Part shown: piece after piece, positions 55,067 through 64,000 of the stretch
Layout: each line of letters starts with the position of its first letter
Numbering within the stretch: position 1 is the first letter of the stretch
Assembly (NCBI GenBank): GCA_949317995.1
Contig: OX439038.1
Location: 58,610,813-58,674,812 of the forward strand
Direction of reading: 5' to 3'
DNA length: 64,000 bases
Source of the DNA: Acholoe squamosa
Taxonomy: Eukaryota > Annelida > Polychaeta > Phyllodocida > Polynoidae
Translations under genes and position numbers: made by a program
The notes under the pieces: generated by a model
What the model was told of the DNA's origin: nothing
The model's input: the letters and a program-made list of their open reading frames with translations, nothing else
Database searches by the model: none

Positions 55067-55424
55067 TAATGCTGAATGTATATGGAAAATTAATTCCGTC
55101 AGGCCGGGCTTAAACCCCCCTCCTGCATGACGCCATTGTTTTGGTATCTATAGTTGAACTATCAAGCTAGCGTCTAGTATTGATACCAGTTCAGCTCCAT
55201 ACTCAGGATGTGTATTCCATTTTATATTTTATAGCACCCTCTGATTCAGATAATAATCTGAAGTGAAATGTGGATTCACTCTCCAACTGATAACAGGTGT
55301 TGGGGAGTGGTCATGGGGGGGGGTTGAGGGGTGGGGCGTAAAAAATTCAGACCCCTCCTGAGGGGGGGCATAAAAGAATATGACCCCTCTTAAGGGCGAG
55401 CGTAAAAAAACTTTTTTACCAGGG

Positions 55425-55700
55425 GGGCAGGGGCCCCAGACAGCTCCAGCTGCTGCACAGGAGCCCCAAGGAAATCCTACTATGGGGCAGAGGCCTCAGA
55501 CATTCTCAGATGCAAAGAAGGAGCCTCAGAGGTGCCAAACTGCAGGGCAGAGGCCTCAGACACTCTCAGATGCGGAGTAGGAGCCCCAGGCAGGTCCTAC
55601 GGCGGGGCAGAGACCCTAGACAGCCATATTTGGTGCCCAGGAGATCCAGAGAGGTCCTACTGCCAAAGGCAGGCGATGCACAGAAACCTTCCCTGGTAGA
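55425..55700 (+). repeat. 63-bp repeat with open reading frame
   Basis: About four copies of GGGGCAGAGGCCTCAGACA followed by CTCAGATGC and GAGCCYCAG. The period is divisible by three, so a frame repeats GQRPQT-SDA-EPQ. It is broken by a stop in the third copy; not called a gene. Duplicate at 59845-60120. Confidence 0.8.
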
Positions 55701-57048
55701 GGGAGGAAAAGTCCCTCTGGTGGAGGGAGGAGGATAGGATAAGTAAATCCCGTTCATGTACCAAGCAATTCTGCTACAGCATTATAATTCATAGAGTGGT
55801 TCCAGGAGGGACCCATTAATTAAGGAGGTGCATCTGGTAGCGCACCCTGGAGCCAGTCGGCTCCGGCGGTAGTGGTCCCCCACGCCGGACTGGGTGATGG
55901 CGGGTTTGGCGAGGGAGGGAAGCCTGAAATCACCATGTTGGACGAGGGAGGCGAACCTGAAGTCACCATGTGCCTGGTGAGGCACTTTAAATGTGTCTGT
56001 GGTGCCTGACGAGGGACCTTAAAGATGCATGTGGTGTCTGGCGAGACACCTCAGCGTTGCCAGAGAGGGTGGGGTCGAGTTTCCAGTGAGATAGAAGCTG
56101 GTCTTCCCAGGGACGCTGGGTCGGCGGCCACTAAGGCTAGGACTCTGAAATAGTTTAAGGATGGGGCGTTGGCTCGAAATATTAGCAGAGATCCACGATG
56201 CTGTTCCTGTTGTCGTACCATGTTGAGAGGGGCTGAGGCCCAGAAGATGTCATTCCTGTTGTCGTTCCATGTTGAGAGGGGCCAAAGCCCAGAAGATTCC
56301 ATTTCTGAAGATGCAGTTCCTGTTGCCGTTAAATGTTGAGAGGGGCCGAAGCCCATGAGAGATCATGTCCCAGTTTTACTAGTACCGTATTCATTCTAAT
56401 AAGCGCACATGCTCTAATAAGCGCACACCCCACCTTTTGGGACCTCAAATCATGCAAATGAGAAATCCTTAAGTTACCAATGGGTTTTTGAATTGTGAAA
56501 TATATCATATAGAATAGAATTTGGGTCATTTTGAAGCTTTTTACCAAATTCTCATGGTCAGGGAGCTTCTTACCTGCAGGGATCAACCTATACAAAGGGT
56601 CCTATGTATGGTAAAACGTGTCCAACTAAAAGGGTATTTCAAAGTGTTACGGGGCCTGGGTTAGAGGTAGGATAGAGTAGGCCTAGTCAACCAACACTGA
56701 CATTGATGGGAGTGATACTCTTTGAGTGGGATGTCTGAGGAAAGCATGCCTGTATTGGTATTTCATATCAGATGAATGCATTAAACTTCCCTACCTTTAC
56801 AAATCTTTTTTTCTTGTTAAAACTTGTGATTTTTTGATGACATGATGTCATACAGCCCATGACCCCCCCCCCTCCCCCCCTTGTCATGCTTGGTCATGGG
56901 GAGTGGGACCCCCCCTCCCCCCCTCCTGCATGACGTCATTTGTACACAGCCCCCTGTCACTGTCACTGACACTGTTACTTACTTACTAGTGTTACTGTTA
57001 CTCTTACTGTTAGGCCTACTGACACTGTTAGTATCGCCAGCGTCTTTA

Positions 57049-57479
57049 GCTTAGAAATCTAAACTCTCATCTCTGTACCGCCGTGAGAGTTTAGAAAATC
57101 TCATATTTGCCAGCTGGCAGTGGGTGGCTGCCTGTGTATCTGCTCAAAGACCGCACTTTTTCGGCCATTAATACTTGGAATTTCTTAAAATTTTGAAGAT
57201 CCCTGCAAAGGGAAATATGTTAGCTATACACTCACCGATTTTTGAAACCGGATGGCTTATAATAAATATTCTAGAGCAGATTTCCTGGACACACCTCTTG
57301 TCATTCTGCCATCTCCCAGTCTCAGCAGGAAAATGGTGGAGGTATTTATAGACTTGAAAGTAGGTTGGAACTCTCTGCTTTCATCCCTCCACACTAGAGA
57401 TTTCCTCACCCACATCACAACATCTGGTTTTCTAAACTCTCACGGCGGTACAGAGATGAGAGTTTAGGTTCCTAAGCTA
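57049..57479. mobile_element. MITE with long palindromic ends, duplicate
   Basis: Counterpart of 52015-52445, carried along by the duplication. Confidence 0.85.
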
Positions 57480-57521
57480 CAGCGTCTTCGGCGCTGAGAT
57501 AGTGTAAGGGCCCCTCAAATA

Positions 57522-57999
57522 TAGGCCGAGAGATCCACCTGTAAGCAGGCAGAGAGCAACATGTATTCCTGGCTATAGTGGCTCAAACACCTGGCTGTTC
57601 TGACCAAAGTACTCACTGTCAGTTTCTAGAAATTGTCCCTCATACTCACAAACATGTAAGTTTTCATGTACAACAAAATGTAATGGGCAAAGCACAAGAT
57701 ATATCCAATAAATCTGACATGTTTATGATTAGCCTACACTATCACTCCTTCAATAGCTTCCATTTGAGCCTGCTGGAGTAAGGGAGGGGGATTTGAAAAT
57801 CACCTGGATTATCAATTATTACATGCATTTCAAGTGCTTTGTGTATTTTGAATCTTTGGATATACATTGAGGGAAGCATTGGACCTGACAGTAGGTACTT
57901 CTATGAGAATTGGTCACTCTGCCAGCTTGGCTGAGTAGATAAACTACCAACAGACACCTTTGGTCTCTGAGGGTCAGGACCCTCGGAGGTCTACAGAGT
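57522..57999 (+). mobile_element. 601-bp family, degraded copy, duplicate
   Basis: Counterpart of 52488-52965; differs by one base in the right end (CTACAGAGTA). Confidence 0.75.
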
Positions 58000-58748
58000 A
58001 CTTTAATACAGGTCTTTTAACTTTGAATCCTCAAATTGCTTTTCCCCCCCACCCCCCAACTTTATCTTTATCTGATCCCCTCTCAATCTTTCAGAAGGGG
58101 GTCATTTTTTTTATGCCCCTCCCCCCACCTTGAAACTCAACATACCGATCTCCAATTACCCAGGTACACGCATGATCAAAATTTGTGACATATGACTCCC
58201 CCCCCCCCCCGCAAACTTCCAATCTATCTTGATGGGATCGTTTTTTGTTTTTTGTTACCCCTCTCCCAACTTGGAACATGCCAAACTCCCACCCCCCTGT
58301 TGAAATAATGACCATGCGCACACCCTCCCTCCACCATGTGTATCATGCAAACACCCTCACCTACCCTGTGTATCATGCATACACCCTCCCCCCACCCTGC
58401 ATATCATGTGCACACCCTTGCCCCAACCTGCATACCGTATCATGCATACGCCCTCCCCCAATCCTGCATATCTTGTGCACACCCTCCCCCACCCTGCATA
58501 TGTGCACACCCTTCCCCCTATGCATATCAATCATACCCCCTCTCCCCATGCTATGTATCATGTGCACATCTTACACTCACGCAGGGTGCGGGGAGTGCAT
58601 AGAACTGAGACACTGAGTGTGTAGAACTGAGATGCAGGGATGCTAGGAGTGCATAGAAATCTGACGCAGGGGCCGTGGAGTGTGTAGAACGGGGGGGGGG
58701 GGTATGCTGGGTTTGAGGTGGGGGTAAAAAATTTTGACCCATCCCACA

Positions 58749-59169
58749 CCCTATCCCCACCCTGCGTCTCAATCCGATACCCTCTCCCACCCTCTGTCTC
58801 ACTTTTATGCCGTTAGCAGACCTTGCGTCTCAATCCAACAGCCTCCCCCTACCCCACATCTCACTTTTATGCCTTCCGCAGACCCTGCATCTCACTCCAA
58901 CACCCTCCCCCCACTCCGCATCTCACTTTTACGGCTGCCGCAGACCCTGTGTCTCACTCCAACACCCTCCCCCCACCTTGTGTCTCCCTTTTATGCCTAA
59001 GTCCACAGACCCTGCGTCTCACTCTGACACCTTCCCCCAGCCTGCTTCTCGTTTTAATGCCTTCTGCAGACCCTTCGTCTTACTCAGACACTCTCCCCCC
59101 ACCCGGCGTCTCACTTTTACGCCTTCTGCAGACCATGTGTCTCTCTCCGACACCCTCCCCCCATTGGCG
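58749..59169 (+). repeat. 62-65-bp minisatellite, duplicate
   Basis: Counterpart of 54330-54750. Confidence 0.9.
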
Positions 59170-59238
59170 ATTCACTGTCATTGCCATTTTTGATCCCCCC
59201 CCGTCCCCCCTTCGTCATGCTTTTTTGCCAAATTGTAA

Positions 59239-59485
59239 GGGAGTGGTCACTATTTATCAACAGGGGGGGTGGTGGGTTTGAGGGGGGCGCAAGGGGGTCT
59301 AAAAATATAACCTCTTTTTAGCAAAAAAAGGCCGTGCACTACACTATAGATCAAAGATCGGCGCAAAAATTCTATGCAGGGGGGGGCAAAAAAAAATTGA
59401 CTGCCGTCAAGGGGGGCGTAACAAATTTTCGCGTGTCTGCATGAAAACCCACCCCACCCCCCGTTCATAAATAATGACCACTCCC
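59239..59485. mobile_element. Harbinger-type MITE, duplicate
   Basis: Counterpart of 54820-55066, with TAA at 59236-59238 and 59486-59488. Confidence 0.88.
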
Positions 59486-60802
59486 TAATGCTGAATGTAT
59501 ATGGAAAATTAATTCCGTCAGGCCGGGCTTAAACCCCCCTCCTGCATGACGCCATTGTTTTGGTATCTATAGTTGAACTATCAAGCTAGCGTCTAGTATT
59601 GATACCAGTTCAGCTCCATACTCAGGATGTGTATTCCATTTTATATTTTATAGCACCCTCTGATTCAGATAATAATCTGAAGTGAAATGTGGATTCACTC
59701 TCCAACTGATAACAGGTGTTGGGGAGTGGTCATGGGGGGGGGGTTGAGGGGTGGGGCGTAAAAAATTCAGACCCCTCCTGAGGGGGGGCATAAAAGATTA
59801 TGACCCCTCTTAAGGGCGAGCGTAAAAAAACTTTTTTACCAGGGGGGCAGGGGCCCCAGACAGCTCCAGCTGCTGCACAGGAGCCCCAAGGAAATCCTAC
59901 TATGGGGCAGAGGCCTCAGACATTCTCAGATGCAAAGAAGGAGCCTCAGAGGTGCCAAACTGCAGGGCAGAGGCCTCAGACACTCTCAGATGCGGAGTAG
60001 GAGCCCCAGGCAGGTCCTACGGCGGGGCAGAGACCCTAGACAGCCATATTTGGTGCCCAGGAGATCCAGAGAGGTCCTACTGCCAAAGGCAGGCGATGCA
60101 CAGAAACCTTCCCTGGTAGAGGGAGGAAAAGTCCCTCTGGTGGAGGGAGGAGGATAGGATAAGTAAATCCCGTTCATGTACCAAGCAATTCTGCTACAGC
60201 ATTATAATTCATAGAGTGGTTCCAGGAGGGACCCATTAATTAAGGAGGTGCATCTGGTAGCGCACCCTGGAGCCAGTCGGCTCCGGCGGTAGTGGTCCCC
60301 CACGCCGGACTGGGTGATGGCGGGTTTGGCGAGGGAGGGAAGCCTGAAATCACCATGTTGGACGAGGGAGGCGAACCTGAAGTCACCATGTGCCTGGTGA
60401 GGCACTTTAAATGTGTCTGTGGTGCCTGACGAGGGACCTTAAAGATGCATGTGGTGTCTGGCGAGACACCTCAGCGTTGCCAGAGAGGGTGGGGTCGAGT
60501 TTCCAGTGAGATAGAAGCTGGTCTTCCCAGGGACGCTGGGTCGGCGGCCACTAAGGCTAGGACTCTGAAATAGTTTAAGGATGGGGCGTTGGCTCGAAAT
60601 ATTAGCAGAGATCCACGATGCTGTTCCTGTTGTCGTACCATGTTGAGAGGGGCTGAGGCCCAGAAGATGTCATTCCTGTTGTCGTTCCATGTTGAGAGGG
60701 GCCAAAGCCCAGAAGATTCCATTTCTGAAGATGCAGTTCCTGTTGCCGTTAAATGTTGAGAGGGGCCGAAGCCCATGAGAGATCATGTCCCAGTTTTACT
60801 AG

Positions 60803-61024
60803 TACCGTATTCATTCTAATAAGCGCACATGCTCTAATAAGCGCACACCCCACCTTTTGGGACCTCAAATCATGCAAATGCTGTGCAATAACAGGTTTTG
60901 AGGACAAAAACAACAATTTTTAGGCTTTAGGGGGTGCGCTTATTAGAATTAATTTTGTATTGATGTTTTGAGCATCTAACAATTTAATTTCTGCACATGT
61001 GCACTTCTTAGAATGAATACGGTA
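60803..61024. mobile_element. MITE, ACCGTATTCATTCTAA ends
   Basis: 222 bp, inverted ends TACCGTATTCATTCTAA and TTAGAATGAATACGGTA; repeats of TAATAAGCGCACA inside. A truncated copy at 56383-56458 marks the duplication junction. Confidence 0.88.
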
Positions 61025-61080
61025 TCCCCAAAACACTTTAACTCGGCATTCTGGGGGATGCCTTCTGGCGATGTGTTATT

Positions 61081-61240
61081 ACAGTAATCTCACGCGTATA
61101 AGGCGCAGCCCGCGTAGAAGGTGCACCCCCAACTCAGGGAAGGCAGTTCCGTGTAGAAGGCGCATCTGCTGCTCCTGAGTCTAATATTTGAAAAACCCAC
61201 GTATAAGGCGCACCCCTAACTCAAGGAGCATGGTCCACTC
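61081..61240. mobile_element. Partial MITE of the ACCGTAATC family
   Basis: Begins ACAGTAATCTCACGCGTATA and carries GTATAAGGCGCA repeats; the right end is missing. Confidence 0.6.
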
Positions 61241-63340
61241 AAAGGACCCAACCCATAGGGTCATATCAAATATTGTCTGCAGCCATGAATACCCTAACTA
61301 GTCATGTATTTTCTTTAACCAAAGAAAAGGTGTAGTCTATAACATAGTGCTCTATATACCCTTGAACTGTTGAATGAAGCATACTATTCTGTTCACCATA
61401 AAAGTGTCTGGAAATGTATGTGCACCCCACTCACTGAGAGCTTTATTAATTATATTATTGACCTTTTAATCAAGAGAATCCATGCAGCATTATAATCAAT
61501 CCTCCTGTCTGCCATAGCACTGCTGCCACCTGGTGGTATGTTCTGATTTCTAGAATAACCAGGTCTTCCACTACCTACCGTATGTGACTTGACACTATAG
61601 TGACAGTATGTCCAAGTCGTCAATGCTAAAGGCTATGGAGGATGCACCCATTATCGCTTGTCATTTTCATTGGCGAATAACTCCTCTCCTGGCAAATTAA
61701 ACATTCCACTGTATCAGGAGGTGTTGAAGAAGAATATATATTAACCATAAAAAGGCATGAGACACTGTAATTCTCCTCCATTTTGTTATAATCAAGCAGT
61801 TTCGATGGCACCATGAATCGATCGTCTCGCTGTCCGCCATTTTGGATTTTGATGTTCTGTGCTCATGCACGACCCCTCCTTGCCGGATGTAGCATTTTCG
61901 ACGGAGAAATGATATATTCTATTGATTTAACTTAAAATTAATGGCTTTTTGAATATAATCCATGCATGTTTGGCAATATCAATCGAATTGAATCGAATAT
62001 ACCCTATCTATTTACTGTTATATGAAAAGTAAAATCTGATGACCGGTCACTCTGCCTGCATGCGTCAAGTCTCCAGACCGGAAGTGAGGCGGTAGACATA
62101 ACAAAATTATGGTGGTCCGATTTACAAATTAGCTCTATAAACGGTCTTAACCGGTCCTATACATATATTAACCAAATTTTTATTGATTCTACCTCATTAT
62201 ATCAACGGTCTTCCGCCTTACCTGCTGAAAAAAAGCATCTTAATTGCCCAATTCCCATAGGAGCCAATGTGTTATTTCTACCCCCTGCCTACCGCCAAAA
62301 TCTACCACCCAATACAATCCTATGGAGCCTCGTTTTCATGAGAAAGTAAGTCAAACATGTCAGGTTTTTTTTTCAGCCTTTTTCATAGGTAAAAAAATGT
62401 CTTTTTTTGGGAATTGCGCATGTACAATGAAAGACTAGATCCTCAAGAATATGTTTCCATGATTTTTTGTTTATTTATCCCCCAATTTCGATGAGCAATT
62501 CCCATCTAAAGTTCCAATTCATGACCATCAGTTTGTGACTGAAAAGGCGCCGCCAATGACCCAGGAGGACCTGGGCCAAAAATGCCAGATACCCCTCAAT
62601 GAGTTAAATGCAGTAGTTCACAAAACAGCCACTAGGCACCAAACTTCAATCAGATTCTTATCTAGATCATAGGGGGCAATAAAACAATTAACTGGAATAC
62701 ACATCCACTGAAATATACAGCTGATCCCAGGCTATTGAACTGGTATCAATAGCTGCTGGCCGAGGTTGCTGACCCCCTCCCACTCCAAATACTAGTACGA
62801 TACACATCACACAGATGTGCGTCTTGTGGCTAGCACACCCACCTTCATATTGGCCAAAAATCTCCTATCGGTTCTACTAAGCATCCGTTAGTGGGGGATG
62901 CCCAGACCCTGTTAACTGTGGGTATTCCGAGGTTCCAGATCGTCCAGTGGGTCTACCATTGCTTGCCTTGACCTGGTACTCAGAGAGTCTGAGATAGGCT
63001 CTGATAACAACCAACATATTGGGTACCAGGTGTCATGTATTACAGTCTAAAAATTCCGCAGTGAATGAATGGAATTATTGTATTGGTCAATAATGCATCC
63101 CACTACCTCCTAATAGTGGAGGTACGGAACATCCGCCAATAACAGCTACCGTCGTGCATCAAAAATAACATTTACAGGGGTAATTGAAACTTAGCCCTCT
63201 ATCACGAATCATCCTCCCCTTAACACTTAACATGAACTTAATCTATTTGAGAAACTCTGCTTTAATAGACAAATTATTCTAAATGAGTAACCCTCCTGTA
63301 GAAACCTCAACTCATAAAAGCTTTACCTTCTATATCAACA
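61241..63340. other. Upstream region of MRPL36
   Basis: A single unit of the intron minisatellite (GCTGCTGGCCGAGG) lies at 62751. An exon-like segment ends in a GTAAGT donor near 62345 and could be an MRPL36 5' exon. No independent gene recognised. Confidence 0.4.
62086..62095 (+). promoter_or_regulatory. ETS-type site ACCGGAAGTG
   Basis: Matches the ETS/GABP consensus found in many promoters of mitochondrial protein genes. Position and orientation would suit an MRPL36 promoter, with a GTAAGT donor about 250 bp downstream. Confidence 0.3.
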
Positions 63341-63359
63341 GGCACGGGAAACTTCTGTC

Positions 63360-63710
63360 ATGCTGGGGCTTCTCCTGCAGAGAGCGACATCAAGTCTTCA
63401 TGCGGCGTGGAGGCTGCCGATAACCACATGTGTACGGACAGTCACCAGTAGCAGTGGCTCAAACCTAACTCATAGACTATGGGGAGTGTCCAGAACATCT
63501 GGGTTATCTTCACCACCAGCACTCCTCAGTGCATCCACACCAGTCCATGTCCAATTACAGACGTATAAGACACCATCCGCTGTCCACAAACGGTGTCCCG
63601 GCTGCTATTTCGTCAGACGTCAGGGGCGGTTATTTGTGGAGTGTAAACTCAAACCTCGTCACAAACAAATGCAGCGAATGTCCAAGAGGAAGCTGTTCAG
63701 GGAGAACTGA
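63360..63710 (+). CDS. MRPL36: Mitochondrial ribosomal protein bL36m
   Basis: 116 residues. The N-terminal 70 or so are basic and Ser/Leu-rich, as expected of a mitochondrial presequence. The C-terminal 46 are the bL36 fold with its zinc ligands Cys79, Cys82, Cys95 and His101; the spacing 3-13-6 is exactly that of bacterial L36. PRHKQMQ is the family signature, and a charged KRKLFREN tail follows. The protein is part of the large subunit of the mitochondrial ribosome near the GTPase-associated region. A splice acceptor (TATATCAACAG) ends 18 bp before the ATG, so an upstream exon exists. If the segment ending near 62345 is that exon, a longer in-frame start (MEPRFHEK...) is also possible, but the chosen start begins the presequence. 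Confidence 0.93.
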   Translation: MLGLLLQRATSSLHAAWRLPITTCVRTVTSSSGSNLTHRLWGVSRTSGLSSPPALLSASTPVHVQLQTYKTPSAVHKRCPGCYFVRRQGRLFVECKLKPRHKQMQRMSKRKLFREN

Positions 63711-63851
63711 TGCAACATTGGAACAGTCACGTTTATTGTAAATATTATAGATACCTATTATTGCCTGTAATTATTGTGCAAGGAATGAGAGATTACAGAA
63801 AATGATGAGAATTTGCTTGACACTAGTATGGTTTATATAGGATTCCGGACT

Positions 63852-63857
63852 AATAAA
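63852..63857 (+). terminator. Candidate MRPL36 poly(A) signal
   Basis: AATAAA about 140 bp after the MRPL36 stop codon. Confidence 0.5.
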
Positions 63858-64000
63858 CAAATTGGATACATTATGTCTGCTTCTGTGACACAAATCTTTG
63901 ATCGGCTTTCTACTTTTTTTCAAAGCCCGCCATTTTTGCCAAGGGTAAAATTGCTTAAAACGTTTTGTGTGCAACCCGCACCTCGCATAAGCTACTCTGT

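Larger units (their letters stand above)
51425..56458 (+). repeat. Segmental tandem duplication, left copy
   Basis: Matches 56459-60881 almost base for base, apart from a 601-bp insertion at 53422-54022, a few substitutions (for example 52959, 54812, 55379) and length changes in homopolymers (G20 against G12 near 54264). The junction at 56455-56458 shows AATG shared by both break ends and lies inside a MITE beginning at 56383. Confidence 0.95.
56459..60881 (+). repeat. Segmental tandem duplication, right copy
   Basis: Second copy of 51425-56458 without the 601-bp transposon. It ends inside the MITE at 60803-61024, which is complete only here, so this end carries the original right-hand flank. 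No gene recognised inside either copy. Confidence 0.95.

Noticed and set aside
61626..61814. Minus-strand frame of 62 codons with a CLIC motif
   Set aside because: No family resemblance, no clear splice signals; possibly chance.

Overview
This 64 kb window is eukaryotic nuclear DNA from an animal, most likely a marine invertebrate. The evidence is spliced genes with GT-AG introns, Pol III-type tRNA genes with internal A and B boxes, and animal-type proteins (POP4, NEURL2, PREY/PYURF, MRPL36, DHFR). There is also a very heavy load of MITEs, LINE and Penelope-like fragments and minisatellites. A cephalochordate or similar deuterostome would fit, but I cannot fix the species. Layout: 1-15070 is a tandem array of nine nearly identical units of 1673 bp (unit 2 is 1657 bp). 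Each unit carries five tRNA genes in the same order, Pro(AGG), Glu(CTC), Glu(TTC), Phe(GAA), Pro(CGG), giving 45 tRNA genes. The array enters from the left edge and breaks off at 15070, inside a MITE terminal repeat. 16304-29122 (minus strand) holds an intronless DHFR gene lying 91 bp downstream of POP4, the RNase P/MRP subunit. Four POP4 coding exons are visible and its first exon is not found. POP4 introns are filled with repeats: a LINE fragment interrupted by a Penelope-like element (PLE) with a 12-bp target duplication and a candidate hammerhead ribozyme, a 58-bp tandem repeat, and long 26/28-bp minisatellites. 30.6-33.8 kb is a nest of transposons inside transposons whose target duplications can be read. 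33.9-40.96 kb holds the two-exon PREY (PYURF) gene on the plus strand, with repeats in between. 44892-49.9 kb holds NEURL2 on the minus strand (NHR domain plus SOCS box), with a probable noncoding first exon. 51425-60881 is a recent tandem duplication of about 4.4-5.0 kb; only the left copy carries a 601-bp transposon, and the right copy keeps the empty site. MRPL36 (mitochondrial bL36) lies at 63360-63710, plus strand. The tRNA array and POP4 both belong to tRNA biogenesis, but their closeness may be chance. The rest are unrelated housekeeping or signalling genes set in repeat-rich DNA. Most long reading frames outside these genes are repeat or minisatellite frames, not genes.
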